Made by a program: the position numbers and the translations under genes. Shown here one piece after another: positions 16,836 through 26,336 of a stretch of DNA of 64,000 nucleotides; the stretch's first letter is position 1; each line of letters begins with the position of its first letter. Origin of the DNA: Lentisphaeria bacterium (GTDB lineage Bacteria > Verrucomicrobiota > Lentisphaeria > Victivallales > Victivallaceae); NCBI GenBank assembly GCA_017450705.1, contig JAFSTC010000093.1:21072-85071 (forward strand), written 5' to 3'. The notes under the pieces were generated by a model. That model had not been told where the DNA came from. It searched no databases and was given only the letters and a program-made list of their open reading frames with translations.

Positions 16836-17612
16836 TCAGCGCATCAGCGTTGGCGGAGCGCCCGCGGCGCGCCGGATGACCTTGGAGAAATAATCGGCCG
16901 AGGCAAAACCGCACCGGGAGGCGATCTCCTTGACGGAGAGAGAAGTCGTACCGAGCAGAGCCATCCCCGCCTGAACGCGCCGGGAAGCGAGATACGCACC
17001 GGGCGGAATGCCGAAGCGCTGACGGAACATGCGGCTGAGGGAGACCCGGTGGAGATGGAAGTGCCCGGCGATGCCGGCAACGTCCAGCTCCGGGCGGCGG
17101 AACTCGCCGTCGATGAAGCTCTTCACCTGTTCCAGGAGGGAGAGTTTCTCCGGCCGGGGCGAAACGATGCGCGTGAGGATCTCGAAGGCGGTGTTCAGCG
17201 CCTTGAGCTGGAATTCCTTGACGCTGTCCTGCAAATACTCCTCCAGCCGGGAAAACAGCTCTTCGGGACAGGGACCGGCGTCGGCGAGCCCGGGACCGAT
17301 CCCCAGAGACTCGAAGAGCACGGCGGCGCGGGGGCCGTCGATGGACAGCCAGTGATAGTCAAGATAGGGCGCCCCCGGCGTGATGTCGTGGGCGGAGCCC
17401 GGCGGAAAGTAGAAGACGCTCCCCGGCTTCAATGCGTACGTCCCGTCCCCGTACCGTACAGTGCCCGTCCCTCCGGCGCACCAGAAGATCTCGCAGTAGG
17501 GGGCCGTCTTCACGTTTTCTTTCAGTCTTATGACGAAATGTCCCGTCCCGCGAACAAAAAATCCGGTCGCAAGACACCGGGGCGCCATGACGTAGTGCCG
17601 TTTCAATTCCAT
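16836..17612 (-). CDS. AraC family transcriptional regulator
   Basis: A 258-residue regulator. Residues 1-110 form a cupin-like effector-binding domain (G-S-V-F-Y-F-P-P-G-S-A-H-D-I), and the last 100 residues hold the two helix-turn-helix motifs of the AraC family (L-D-V-A-G-I-A-G-H-F-H-L-H and L-S-V-K-E-I-A-S-R-C-G-F). ATG 17612 is chosen because AGGAG lies 7 nt upstream; longer frames reach past the promoter. The gene is divergent from the glycan operon that starts at 17799, which it may control. Confidence 0.9.
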   Translation of the reverse strand: MELKRHYVMAPRCLATGFFVRGTGHFVIRLKENVKTAPYCEIFWCAGGTGTVRYGDGTYALKPGSVFYFPPGSAHDITPGAPYLDYHWLSIDGPRAAVLFESLGIGPGLADAGPCPEELFSRLEEYLQDSVKEFQLKALNTAFEILTRIVSPRPEKLSLLEQVKSFIDGEFRRPELDVAGIAGHFHLHRVSLSRMFRQRFGIPPGAYLASRRVQAGMALLGTTSLSVKEIASRCGFASADYFSKVIRRAAGAPPTLMR

Positions 17613-17630
17613 TTCCCATCTCCTGAAGAT

Positions 17631-17659
17631 AATATAAATCAACTTGTTGCGGAATGCAA
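17631..17659 (-). promoter_or_regulatory. promoter of the AraC-type regulator gene
   Basis: On the minus strand TTGCAT (17659-17654), a 17-nt spacer and TATATT (17636-17631). The predicted transcript would start very close to the AGGAG ribosome site, giving a short leader. Confidence 0.5.
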
Positions 17660-17703
17660 GGGCCGCCGCGCCCCCCGCGGTCCCGCCGCCTGTTGCAAAA
17701 GCT

Positions 17704-17731
17704 CTTGATTTTGTTACAAAATTACTTGATT
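17704..17731. promoter_or_regulatory. putative operator: palindrome flanked by a direct repeat
   Basis: ATTTTGT-T-ACAAAAT (17708-17722) is a perfect 15-nt palindrome. CTTGATT occurs at 17704-17710 and again at 17725-17731, that is 21 bp apart, about two helical turns, which fits two AraC half-sites on one face of the DNA. The site lies between the divergent promoters. Confidence 0.45.
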
Positions 17732-17737
17732 CCCCTG

Positions 17738-17765
17738 TTGCCCCCGAAAAAATTTCGGCTATATT
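17738..17765 (+). promoter_or_regulatory. promoter of the + strand glycan operon
   Basis: TTGCCC (17738-17743), 16 nt, TATATT (17760-17765). The spacer contains a perfect inverted repeat CCGAAA-AAA-TTTCGG (17744-17758), a good place for a repressor to act. AAGGAGGG follows before ATG 17799. Confidence 0.55.
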
Positions 17766-17798
17766 ATTAGGTGCGGACCGAAGGAGGGTCCTCATTTT

Positions 17799-18941
17799 AT
17801 GGATAAAACTTATCGGCATCTCGAAAAGCGCCTGACGCCTCAGGACGCTCACTACTTTTTCGGCTACTTCGACAAGTACCCGTGGAACGCGGCGGGGGAC
17901 CACCCCGTCCACCGGGTAAGTTTCGCGGGGAAGCATCCCCGCTTCGGGGACAAGGCCCAGATCGGCGTGATCCGCGGCGGAAAATTCGAGAAGACCGCCG
18001 AAACTTTCGCCTGGTGCTGGCAGCAGGGCTCCATGCTGGAGTTCTTCGACGAAGAGCGGCTCATCTGGAACGACATCGAGGACGATCACTTCGTGGCGCG
18101 CCTGTCGGGCGGCACGGTCTTTCCCCGGGCGGTGTACACCCTTTCGGCGGACCGGAAACACGCGCTCTCCCTCAACTTTTCGCGGCTGGACGTCGAGCGC
18201 CCCGGCTACGGCTACCCCGGCGGGGCCGATCCCTCCTCCTCATGCGCCTTCCCTGACGACGACGGCATCTTCCTCATGGACCTCTCTTCCGGAACGTGCC
18301 GTCTCGTCGTCTCCCTGCGGCAGCTGGTGGACGACTTCTACGCGCCGGGCGCAGATTCCAACGTCAACTGGGTCAATCATCTCACCATCAGTCCCAATGG
18401 GAAGCGCATGGCCTTTCTGCACCGCTTCCGCTGTTTCGGTCCCTGGGGCCGGGGCGTCAAAAGCTACGTGACGCGGATGTTCACCGCCGACATCGACGGG
18501 AAGAACCTTTGGAAACTCCCCATCGACTTCCACGCCTCGCACTACACGTGGAAGAACAACGAGGAGCTGATCGTCTACTCCCGGCTGCCCGCCGGGGGCG
18601 ACCAGTACCGAATCTACAAAGTCGGCGACGGCTCCCCCCGCATCTTCGCCCGGGACCGGCTCCCCGCCAACGGCCACTGCTCCTTCTCGCCCGACGGGAA
18701 ACTGCTCCTCACCGACTCCTACACCGAACCCGACGGCTGCCGGGAGCTGGTGGTCTACGACGAGGCCAAGGACGCCCGGTACTCGCTGGGACGCTATCAC
18801 TCGCCGGACATCCTGCAGTGCACCCGGTGCGATCTGCACCCGCGCTGGTCACGGGACGGAAAACGCATTTCCTTCGATTCCTTCCACGAAAAATACCGCG
18901 GCACCTACTGCATCGACCTGCCGGAGGAGATCTTATGCTGA
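17799..18941 (+). CDS. cytoplasmic beta-propeller protein (TolB/oligogalacturonate lyase-like)
   Basis: A 380-residue protein without a signal peptide. It contains repeated S-P-N-G-K, S-P-D-G-K and S-R-D-G-K blades typical of TolB-like or oligogalacturonide lyase-type propellers (blade motifs near residues 205, 305 and 350). The histidine pattern resembles oligogalacturonate lyase (H-A-S-H-Y near 250, H-P-R-W-S-R-D near 347), but the family assignment is loose and the substrate is unknown. First gene of the glycan operon; its stop overlaps the GH2 start by 7 nt. Confidence 0.65.
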   Translation: MDKTYRHLEKRLTPQDAHYFFGYFDKYPWNAAGDHPVHRVSFAGKHPRFGDKAQIGVIRGGKFEKTAETFAWCWQQGSMLEFFDEERLIWNDIEDDHFVARLSGGTVFPRAVYTLSADRKHALSLNFSRLDVERPGYGYPGGADPSSSCAFPDDDGIFLMDLSSGTCRLVVSLRQLVDDFYAPGADSNVNWVNHLTISPNGKRMAFLHRFRCFGPWGRGVKSYVTRMFTADIDGKNLWKLPIDFHASHYTWKNNEELIVYSRLPAGGDQYRIYKVGDGSPRIFARDRLPANGHCSFSPDGKLLLTDSYTEPDGCRELVVYDEAKDARYSLGRYHSPDILQCTRCDLHPRWSRDGKRISFDSFHEKYRGTYCIDLPEEILC

Positions 18942-20512
18942 ACTTGGACGGCCTTTGGGAATTCGCCTGGACCGAGAGCCTTTCGGAGACGCCCCGTTAC
19001 GACTCTTTTGCGGCCGTGCCCGGGTGTTTCGACGCCGCGGGCCTGCGCTTCAACCGGCGGGGCGTCGGCTGGTACCGGAGAAAGATCGCCGTCCCCGCGG
19101 GGAAGCAGCGTCTTGTCATCGGTTCCTTCGGTCTGCACGCCGCCGTTTTTCTCGACGGGAAGAAACTGGCCGAGAGTTTTCTTGCCTGGTCGCCCCTCGA
19201 AGCGGACTTCACCGCGGCGCCGGGAGAGCATGAACTGGTCATCCGGACGGACAACTTCATCGCGGGCCATCCGCTTTTCATGGACCGCTACGACTTCTAC
19301 GGCTTCGGGGGCATCTTCGACCACGTGACCCTGTGCCCGGTCCCCGCCCGGGAGATCCGGCGTCTGGAGGTCCTGCCCCTGGACCACACCACGGGGGAAA
19401 TTTTGCTCCGGATCGACACCGACGCGCCGGTTTTGACGGTCTCCTTCGACAACGGTCCGGTGCGGCGTTTCGAGAACGCCCGGGAACTGCGTCTGCAAGT
19501 GCCGGACTTCAAAGTCTGGAGTCCGGAGGATCCCGTTCTGCACACCGTCCGGGTCAACGAACGGAGCGAGACGTTCGGACTCCGCACGCTGGACTGGTCC
19601 GGGCCCCGGCTGAAACTGAACGGAAAGGAAATAAAGCTCCTCGGCGTCAACCGCCACGAGAGCCATCCCGAGTTCGGCGCGGCCACGCCGGATTTTTTGA
19701 TCGCCTCCGATCTTCTGCGGATCAAACAGGCGGGACTCAACTTCGTCCGCGGCTCCCACTACCCCCAGAGGAAATTTTTCTTCGACATGTGCGACCGATT
19801 GGGACTTCTTGTCTGGGAGGAACCCCTTTCGTGGGGCAACCGCAGCGAGGAACTGGCCGTACCGCGCTTCCTCGACACGCTGGCGGAACAGCTGGAGTTG
19901 ACGATCCACACCTCCTTCAACCACCCCTCGCTCATCATCCACGGCTTTCTCAACGAGTGCGCCAGCGACAGCGACGAGGGCGTCCGGGCCGTGGGGCGCA
20001 TGATGGAGATCTGTCACAAGCTGGATCCCACCCGCCCGGCCACCTTCGCCGGCAACCGGCCTCTGCGGGACCGGTGTTTCGATCTGGTGGACATCGTTTC
20101 CATGAACGTCTACCCCGGGTGGTACGGCGAGGAACCCCTCGATGCCGTTCCGGCGAAACTGGCGGAATTTGCCCGCCTGTGTCCCGAAAAACCCCGGGTC
20201 GTCAGCGAGATCGGCGCGGGGGCGATCTGGGGCTGTCACAGCGAAGAGCCCTTCGTCCCGTGGTCGGAAGAGTTTCAGGCAAAATACACCGCTTCCGTTC
20301 TCAGATCCGTGATGGACGACCCCGGCTGGTCCGGCGTGATGCTGTGGCAGTTCTGCAACGCCAACACCTACACGGGAACGGTTTTCAAAACCGGCCGTCC
20401 CCGGGGGTTCAACAACAAGGGGCTCCTGGACGAATACCGCCGCCCCAAGGCGGCGTGGCGGGCCCTCAAAAACGTGATCGAAGAGTGGAAAAACAGCTCT
20501 TCTTCAAAATAA
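18935..20512 (+). CDS. glycoside hydrolase family 2 protein
   Basis: A 525-residue GH2 beta-glycosidase (beta-galactosidase, glucuronidase or mannosidase type). Residues 1-130 are the jelly-roll sugar-binding domain, 135-220 the Ig-like domain and 220-525 the TIM barrel. The acid/base is E341 in F-L-N-E and the nucleophile E425 in V-S-E-I-G. N-R-H-E at 239-242 is the usual GH2 block. No signal peptide, so it should act on imported oligosaccharides in the cytoplasm. The start at 18935 has GGAGGAG upstream, inside the end of the propeller gene. Confidence 0.92.
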   Translation: MLNLDGLWEFAWTESLSETPRYDSFAAVPGCFDAAGLRFNRRGVGWYRRKIAVPAGKQRLVIGSFGLHAAVFLDGKKLAESFLAWSPLEADFTAAPGEHELVIRTDNFIAGHPLFMDRYDFYGFGGIFDHVTLCPVPAREIRRLEVLPLDHTTGEILLRIDTDAPVLTVSFDNGPVRRFENARELRLQVPDFKVWSPEDPVLHTVRVNERSETFGLRTLDWSGPRLKLNGKEIKLLGVNRHESHPEFGAATPDFLIASDLLRIKQAGLNFVRGSHYPQRKFFFDMCDRLGLLVWEEPLSWGNRSEELAVPRFLDTLAEQLELTIHTSFNHPSLIIHGFLNECASDSDEGVRAVGRMMEICHKLDPTRPATFAGNRPLRDRCFDLVDIVSMNVYPGWYGEEPLDAVPAKLAEFARLCPEKPRVVSEIGAGAIWGCHSEEPFVPWSEEFQAKYTASVLRSVMDDPGWSGVMLWQFCNANTYTGTVFKTGRPRGFNNKGLLDEYRRPKAAWRALKNVIEEWKNSSSSK

Positions 20513-20528
20513 AGGGATCTACCGGAAA

Positions 20529-22013
20529 ATGAAAACACTCTCTTCTCTCCTCCTCTTCGCCGCGGCCTTGGCGCTCACGGGCGCGGAAACGCTGACCGTC
20601 AGCCGCCGAGGCGACGATTTGTCGATAAAGAGCCCCTTCCCCGGCGGCTGGACATTGACCCGGACCGCGGGCGTCGGCGGCCCCAGCCGGCTGTTCAACT
20701 TCAGATCCGCGACTCTTGGCAAGGAGGGAACGAAGGAGTTCGTCGTCAAGGGCAGTTCCGACGACATCTGCCCGTGGAACTTCAACGGCACCTACATCGG
20801 GGCCAACCACGGCGATTTCCTCGCCTCGGCGGTCATCTGTTCCGCGCCCCACGATCTCTCGACCAGGGACTGCGGCAGCGAGTGGCGCGACAGCAAAGGG
20901 AAAAAGTTTTACGTAGTACGGATCGAAAGCCCCTCCATCCTCTGGGTCCTTTCGGAAAATCTCTCAAAAGAGAAGGATATCTGGGTCTTCTCCCGGCCCG
21001 CGGCGGGTGAGACGCTGACCCATGCCGACGGGCGGGTGCTCAAGGACTTCAAAGTCCAGTTCCGCCAGCTCCGGCCCCAAGTCCGGGTCGTGAGCCGGAA
21101 GTATCTCGCCGACGGCAAGGAGCTGGCTGACAAAACCACCGTCGAGTGCGGCGTCTTCACCGTCGAGGAGGAGTACGACATCATCGCCACCGACGCCGTT
21201 CTCAAACACGTCACTGCCAACCCCGGGAAGGCGGTCTCCTTCAACGCCCCGGGGCTCGACCCCGTGCTGACGCAGAAAATCGTGTACACCTATTACCCCG
21301 ACGGCTCGTGCCTCGTCGAGCACCGCGCCAAGTTCCACCGGGACGTCCGGCCGAACTACATGGGCTTCATCCAGGCCGGGCAGATGGCCAAAGGCCGCTA
21401 CGCCAAACACCTGTACTACATCCCCAAGACGAAGCCCTTCACCTGCGAAAACGAGGAATGGGACTTCGCGAACATGGTCGATTTCACCCGGCCGATCAAG
21501 GGCTCCATCTATTTTTCGGCCAAGATGTTCGACGATCCGAAAAACCTGCCCGACCGCTTCGTCCAGTATCTGAAAGACGCCCCGGGACAGCCCGACGCGG
21601 GGTTCGTCTGCGGCTACTCGCGATTGACCGGGTGCACCGTGCCGGAACAGCGCGCGAAAAACTCCCGGATCGCCCTCTTCCTCTACAAAACGCACAAGAG
21701 CTATCCCCACGCCCTCGACAACGGGAAGATGCGGCTCATCAAGGCCGGGCAGACTTTCCACTGCCTTGCCTACCGGCAGTATTTCGACCCCGCTCAGGGG
21801 TATTATCTCAACCGGCAGGGCGACGCTTACGTGATGTATGTGGACTTCCACGCCCCGGTCAAGGGCAAAGTCGTTCCGCTCCCGGAGAAACTGCGGGCGC
21901 TCCGCACGACGCTCCTCGAAAAATCCCCCGGCGTCGAATACCGCCGAAACGAAGGGTCGCTCCTTTTCGACTCCACGGGGAAAAACGGATATTGCGTTTT
22001 GAAGTTCCAGTAA
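20529..22013 (+). CDS. exported protein of unknown function
   Basis: A 494-residue protein with a signal peptide (cleavage near L-T-G-A, residues 16-19). The mature sequence is beta-rich, with many aromatic residues and a central [12 protein letters not shown] segment. I recognise no family and see no catalytic motif. Its place between GH2 and a pseudopilin suggests a periplasmic or surface carbohydrate-binding or -cleaving role; this rests on context only. It starts 16 nt after the GH2 stop. Confidence 0.65.
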   Translation: MKTLSSLLLFAAALALTGAETLTVSRRGDDLSIKSPFPGGWTLTRTAGVGGPSRLFNFRSATLGKEGTKEFVVKGSSDDICPWNFNGTYIGANHGDFLASAVICSAPHDLSTRDCGSEWRDSKGKKFYVVRIESPSILWVLSENLSKEKDIWVFSRPAAGETLTHADGRVLKDFKVQFRQLRPQVRVVSRKYLADGKELADKTTVECGVFTVEEEYDIIATDAVLKHVTANPGKAVSFNAPGLDPVLTQKIVYTYYPDGSCLVEHRAKFHRDVRPNYMGFIQAGQMAKGRYAKHLYYIPKTKPFTCENEEWDFANMVDFTRPIKGSIYFSAKMFDDPKNLPDRFVQYLKDAPGQPDAGFVCGYSRLTGCTVPEQRAKNSRIALFLYKTHKSYPHALDNGKMRLIKAGQTFHCLAYRQYFDPAQGYYLNRQGDAYVMYVDFHAPVKGKVVPLPEKLRALRTTLLEKSPGVEYRRNEGSLLFDSTGKNGYCVLKFQ

Positions 22014-22060
22014 GTTCTCGAAAAAGCGATCCCAACAACAACCGATCAGGAGGGTTTAGC

Positions 22061-22873
22061 ATGAAAAAATCAAATCACCCCCGTACCCCCGTCGCGGCAA
22101 AACGCCGCGGGAAGTTCACGTTGATTGAACTTCTTGTCGTCATCGCCATCATCGCCATTCTGGCGGCGATGCTGATGCCCGCGTTGCAGCAGGCCCGGGA
22201 GGCCGGTTACAGCGCTTCCTGCGCCAACAACGTGAAACAGTGCGGGATGTTCCTGCAGGGCTACCGGGGAGACTACAACGATTACATCTACGCTCCGAAG
22301 TCCAACAACAGCAACAAAAATGTGGAAGACGACCCCTCGCGCATCGTCTCGTGGTGCCAGATGCTTTACAACAAGAAATACTTCAACAAGCGGGCGGACG
22401 TGAGATGCCCCAAAAACCTGATCCACCAAGTCTCCAAAGCGGCGGACGATCTTTACTGGGCACAATCCACGCTGGGCATGTTCTTTGCCGAAAACGGGCC
22501 CTACGTCCCCATGAACGGGGGAGCTGTCAGAAAATACGCATTCGGGAGCGTCAACCTCTCCAATCTCTCGCCGTCACAGCTCTTTCTGCTCGGGGACAGC
22601 CGGGATACGGTCATGAAGGGGCAGGCCTCGTGCATCAACGCCAGCAACAGCACGAGCACCGTCCAAAGCGAGTACGGTCCCTGCCGGCTCTATATGGCGC
22701 ACAGGGAGGCCGCCAACATGCTGATGGGGGACGGACACGCCTCGAAGATCACCCAGCACAGCGGGAGAGTCCCCTACCCCGCCATGTACGGAGCCGACCG
22801 GGTCTGCCGCCCGGTGGTCAGGATACTGCTCCCCGGCAGTGATTCCCACGTTGCCCGCGAGCCGTACAACTGA
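22061..22873 (+). CDS. pseudopilin-like protein with H-X9-DG domain (copy 1)
   Basis: A 270-residue protein with a type II secretion or type IV pilin N-terminus: a basic leader, then [16 protein letters not shown] and a long hydrophobic helix. The conserved Glu is at position 5 of the mature form. The residue before F is Lys, not the Gly expected by prepilin peptidase. The C-terminal motif is [12 protein letters not shown], an exact H-X9-DG as in the prepilin-associated domain of Lentisphaerota and Planctomycetota. ATG 22061 has AGGAGGG upstream. It lies 23 nt before a large exported hydrolase gene. Confidence 0.92.
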   Translation: MKKSNHPRTPVAAKRRGKFTLIELLVVIAIIAILAAMLMPALQQAREAGYSASCANNVKQCGMFLQGYRGDYNDYIYAPKSNNSNKNVEDDPSRIVSWCQMLYNKKYFNKRADVRCPKNLIHQVSKAADDLYWAQSTLGMFFAENGPYVPMNGGAVRKYAFGSVNLSNLSPSQLFLLGDSRDTVMKGQASCINASNSTSTVQSEYGPCRLYMAHREAANMLMGDGHASKITQHSGRVPYPAMYGADRVCRPVVRILLPGSDSHVAREPYN

Positions 22874-22896
22874 GGGCAGGCGATCGAGGCGATATC

Positions 22897-25800
22897 ATGT
22901 CCCTCCCGAAAAAATTTTTTCTTCTGCCGACGTTCCTCTCCGCCTTCCTCCTGACGGCGGGGACGCCGCTGGGCATGAAAGACCTGATCTTGCATGACGG
23001 CGCGTCCCTCCGCGACGGAGTTCTGCATCTGGACGGGAGATCCGGTTACGCCACGGTGCGGGACGGCCGAAACATCTCCGTCGGCAAAGAGGGGCTGACC
23101 GTGGCCATGAGCGTCAAACTCGACGACCGGGGCCTGAAAGACACTCTTCCCGAGGGCATCGATATGCTGGCCGCCAAAAGGAACGTCTGGCTCCTGGGAC
23201 GTCACGCGGGGCGGATCTACACAAATTTCCACGACGGCAAAAAGTGGTGCGGCCCGCTGAATCCCCCGTGGAAGTACAAGCCGGGGAAATGGTATCACGT
23301 GGCGGCGGTCTTCGAACCCTACGACGAAAAATCCGAGGGGGAAGTGGGCTGCATCTCGACGATCTGGATCGACGGCAAAGCGGCGGCGCAGAAGAGATTT
23401 CCCCATCGGCTCCCCGCGGCCAACGGCAGCGAGATCCGGGTGGGACATCTGGAGGGCTGGAACAAAAACTGGCTCGCCCGCGGCGAGATCGCCGATTTTC
23501 ATCTGGAAAACAGGGCGCTGAATCCCGCCGAGATCGAAAATCTGGCGGCGAAATCGACCAAGGTGAAGATCGCCGGGCTCCGCCCCCTGATCCCGGAGCT
23601 GGAGCGGGCGAAGGCCGACACGCCGGAAAACCGCTGGGCCGTCCGGATCCTCCGCGCCGTTCCCCGGGAGACCGCCGCGGCGCTGGCCAAAGAGTTCGGT
23701 CGGGATCTCTACAAAAATCTCCAGCAGGAACGGAAAGGGATCCAGATCGTCTCCCTGGGCGATCTGAAAGTTGCCGTCAACTGGGGGAAAGGTTCTTCCC
23801 ACCCGATCCTCGGCCTGTACGACGCCAAGGCCCGGCGGGCCGTCGCCGTGACGTCCCCCTTCCACTGGTGCGCCGAACTCCGCAAGGGAAAAATCGCAAA
23901 GAATGCAAATTCCGAAACGATCCGCTGTTCTCAAGTCGTCCGCGAAAAAGACGGTCTCCGGGTCAAGTGGAAAAGCGACGCCCCCTGCCCCTTCACGGCG
24001 GAGAGCAAAATCGTCTTCGGAAAGGACCGGCTGGAAGCGGATCTTGCGTTCCGGCCCCTCGACCCCGGAACGGTGACGGATTTCGTGAACTTCCCCTGCG
24101 CCGCTTTCGAAAGAGCGGGCAAGGACGACAAACTGCTGTACCCCTTCCAGTGCGGCGTGCTGATCGACGATCCGACCGAAAAACGCTTCGTCTTCGGGCA
24201 GAACGGCTGGTATCCGAGTTTGAAAGCCACGATGCAGTTCGACGCCTATTTTGCCGGACGACGGGGCATATATCTCGGCATGGAGGATCCGGAAGCGAAA
24301 CTCAAGGAACACCACGCCGTCGGCAGGAGCGGCAAACTCAGTCTCCGCTGGCGGCACCCCGCGGCGCTGCCGCCGGGGACTTCGGGCGGAAACAAGTTCG
24401 TCTCCCCGGGGAAAGCCGCGCTGGAACTCTACGACGGCGAGTGGTTCGAACCCGCCATGATCTATCGGCGTTTTCTCGAGGGATCGCGCGTCCCGTGGTT
24501 CTGCCGGGAACTGCCCCGGAGCGACACGCCGCAGTGGTACCGGGACATGACGCTCAATATCCATTTCAACACGTGGAATCGGCAGATGGCTGAGGAGGCT
24601 TTCCGCGAGACGGCCTATCTGCGGGAATATTTCGAACTTCCCGTCAACGCCCGCTGGAGTTTCGACTGGTTCGACGTCCGGAAAGGCTGCTGGCCGGTGT
24701 TCCGGATGTACGACTGGGGGCTCCCGCTCCTGAAACGGTACGCAAACGCGGGCTTCTATCTGCACCTTTATCTGGACTACTATCTCTGGAAGCATCTGGA
24801 CGGGCCGAAGGGCAAGGGCGACCTCCGGTATTCGACCCACGGCAAGCGGTTCGAAGTCAGGCGGTCCGACAAAACGCCGCCGACCCATTTCTACAAGACG
24901 GGCGCTCACGCGGGGTATCACTCGGTCATGTGTCCGGGGGCCGCGGGCTGGCGGGAAAACTCCCGGCAGCTGATCCGCGACACCATCAAGGATTACGGCC
25001 CTCAGGGCATTTACCACGATCAGGTCGCCTGCTGCACGGGGTACCCCTGTTATGCGGCCGATCACGGCCACGCCCTCAACGATCCCGCCGTCTGGATCAA
25101 AGGCTACCGGGAGCTCCTCATGTCCGTCCGCCGGGAGTTTCCGGGGATCCCCCACGATTCCGAAGACATGTCCGAACCCTACGTCGAGATGTTCGACGGC
25201 GCGGGGATCTGGCGCTGGACCCTCCCCGGACAGGTTCCCGCCTTCAACGCGATCTACTCCGGAAGAGTCCAGTTCGTCGGGCGGATGATGGACCAGCATT
25301 TCAAAGGCGAACCGCGGTCCTTCTTCATAAAACTTGCCTACGAACTCATTTACGCCGAGCAGCTGGGCTTCTTCAACCCCTCCGAGCTGTGGCAGGCGGA
25401 TTTCAGGCGGCTTTATCTGAAACGCCTGATGCACCTGAGAAAACTCCTGCTGCCCTACTTCAACACGGGGCGGATGCTTCCCCCCGTCCGGTTCAGGACC
25501 GCCGTTCCCGAGATCACCACGCAGTGGGGATCCTACTACCCCAAGCCGATCTCCCTCATCGCGACCCCGAAGCTGCTGGCCAACGCCTATCGGGCGCCCC
25601 TCGGCACCTGCTGGATCTTCGTCAACCCGCTGGATGAAAAGCAGACGGCAGAACCGGTGCCGGACGCCGCGGGGGGGACCGTCCGGCGCTGTCTTGCGGG
25701 CGCGGAAAAGCCCGTCCCGTGGAAGAGCGGCGACAGGATCGAACTTGCCCCCTATGCCTTCGAGGTCTGGGTCACGGGCGAAGCCGAGGCGGCGCGGATC

Positions 25801-26301
25801 CAGGCGGGACTGAACGCCATTTTCAAAATGACCGACAAAGGCAAGTCCTTCGACAAGCTCTTCACCTTCTCCGCCCCGAGCCGCACCCTGAAAATTGAGC
25901 CGCTCGAGATCGTCGGCCCGGAGAAGTCGGCGGGGCATTACAGGTGTTCCATCGCGGAGCCGAACAAATTTTTCGGCTGGTTCGCCCCCGGCGCCGTCGT
26001 CTATTACGGAAGAGTCGATTTCGGTGAGAAGCCGGTGACGGAGATCACCCTCCGGGCGGGCGTGAACCCGAAATACGCCGGGGCAAAAGTGGAGTTCATC
26101 ACGGGCCGCGAGGGCGACGACGTCGCGGGCGGTACGATCCTGACCTCCACCGGCGCGTTCGGCAATTACCGGAATTTCCGGATCAAGCTGGAAAAACCGC
26201 TTTCCGGCGTTCAGGAGATCCGCGTCCGTTTCCACGGCAACAGCTGCTGCAACTTCATCGGCTGGGCCGTCGGCTGGCAGCCGGATCCCGCCGGGAAATG
26301 A
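22897..26301 (+). CDS. large exported LamG and DUF6259-like glycoside hydrolase
   Basis: An 1134-residue secreted protein. A signal peptide (about 1-22) is followed by a LamG/concanavalin-like domain (about 30-210, with G-K-W-Y-H-V-A-A-V-F), a beta-rich region, then a TIM-barrel catalytic part of the DUF6259 kind (about 540-880; W-S-F-D-W-F-D-V, Y-H-D-Q-V and H-D-S-E-D-M are candidate active-site blocks). A C-terminal beta-sandwich at about 975-1130 ends in a CBM6-like pattern. The substrate is unknown. It is partnered with the pseudopilin directly upstream. Confidence 0.75.
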   Translation: MSLPKKFFLLPTFLSAFLLTAGTPLGMKDLILHDGASLRDGVLHLDGRSGYATVRDGRNISVGKEGLTVAMSVKLDDRGLKDTLPEGIDMLAAKRNVWLLGRHAGRIYTNFHDGKKWCGPLNPPWKYKPGKWYHVAAVFEPYDEKSEGEVGCISTIWIDGKAAAQKRFPHRLPAANGSEIRVGHLEGWNKNWLARGEIADFHLENRALNPAEIENLAAKSTKVKIAGLRPLIPELERAKADTPENRWAVRILRAVPRETAAALAKEFGRDLYKNLQQERKGIQIVSLGDLKVAVNWGKGSSHPILGLYDAKARRAVAVTSPFHWCAELRKGKIAKNANSETIRCSQVVREKDGLRVKWKSDAPCPFTAESKIVFGKDRLEADLAFRPLDPGTVTDFVNFPCAAFERAGKDDKLLYPFQCGVLIDDPTEKRFVFGQNGWYPSLKATMQFDAYFAGRRGIYLGMEDPEAKLKEHHAVGRSGKLSLRWRHPAALPPGTSGGNKFVSPGKAALELYDGEWFEPAMIYRRFLEGSRVPWFCRELPRSDTPQWYRDMTLNIHFNTWNRQMAEEAFRETAYLREYFELPVNARWSFDWFDVRKGCWPVFRMYDWGLPLLKRYANAGFYLHLYLDYYLWKHLDGPKGKGDLRYSTHGKRFEVRRSDKTPPTHFYKTGAHAGYHSVMCPGAAGWRENSRQLIRDTIKDYGPQGIYHDQVACCTGYPCYAADHGHALNDPAVWIKGYRELLMSVRREFPGIPHDSEDMSEPYVEMFDGAGIWRWTLPGQVPAFNAIYSGRVQFVGRMMDQHFKGEPRSFFIKLAYELIYAEQLGFFNPSELWQADFRRLYLKRLMHLRKLLLPYFNTGRMLPPVRFRTAVPEITTQWGSYYPKPISLIATPKLLANAYRAPLGTCWIFVNPLDEKQTAEPVPDAAGGTVRRCLAGAEKPVPWKSGDRIELAPYAFEVWVTGEAEAARIQAGLNAIFKMTDKGKSFDKLFTFSAPSRTLKIEPLEIVGPEKSAGHYRCSIAEPNKFFGWFAPGAVVYYGRVDFGEKPVTEITLRAGVNPKYAGAKVEFITGREGDDVAGGTILTSTGAFGNYRNFRIKLEKPLSGVQEIRVRFHGNSCCNFIGWAVGWQPDPAGK

Positions 26302-26336
26302 CCGGCGGATCGAAATAACACGGAAGGTATGCTCTC

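Noticed and set aside
22774..26235. 1153-codon open frame on the minus strand opposite the LamG-DUF6259 gene
   Set aside because: Antisense shadow of a GC-rich gene. It has no recognisable domain, no signal peptide and no ribosome site, while the + strand protein is coherent over its whole length.
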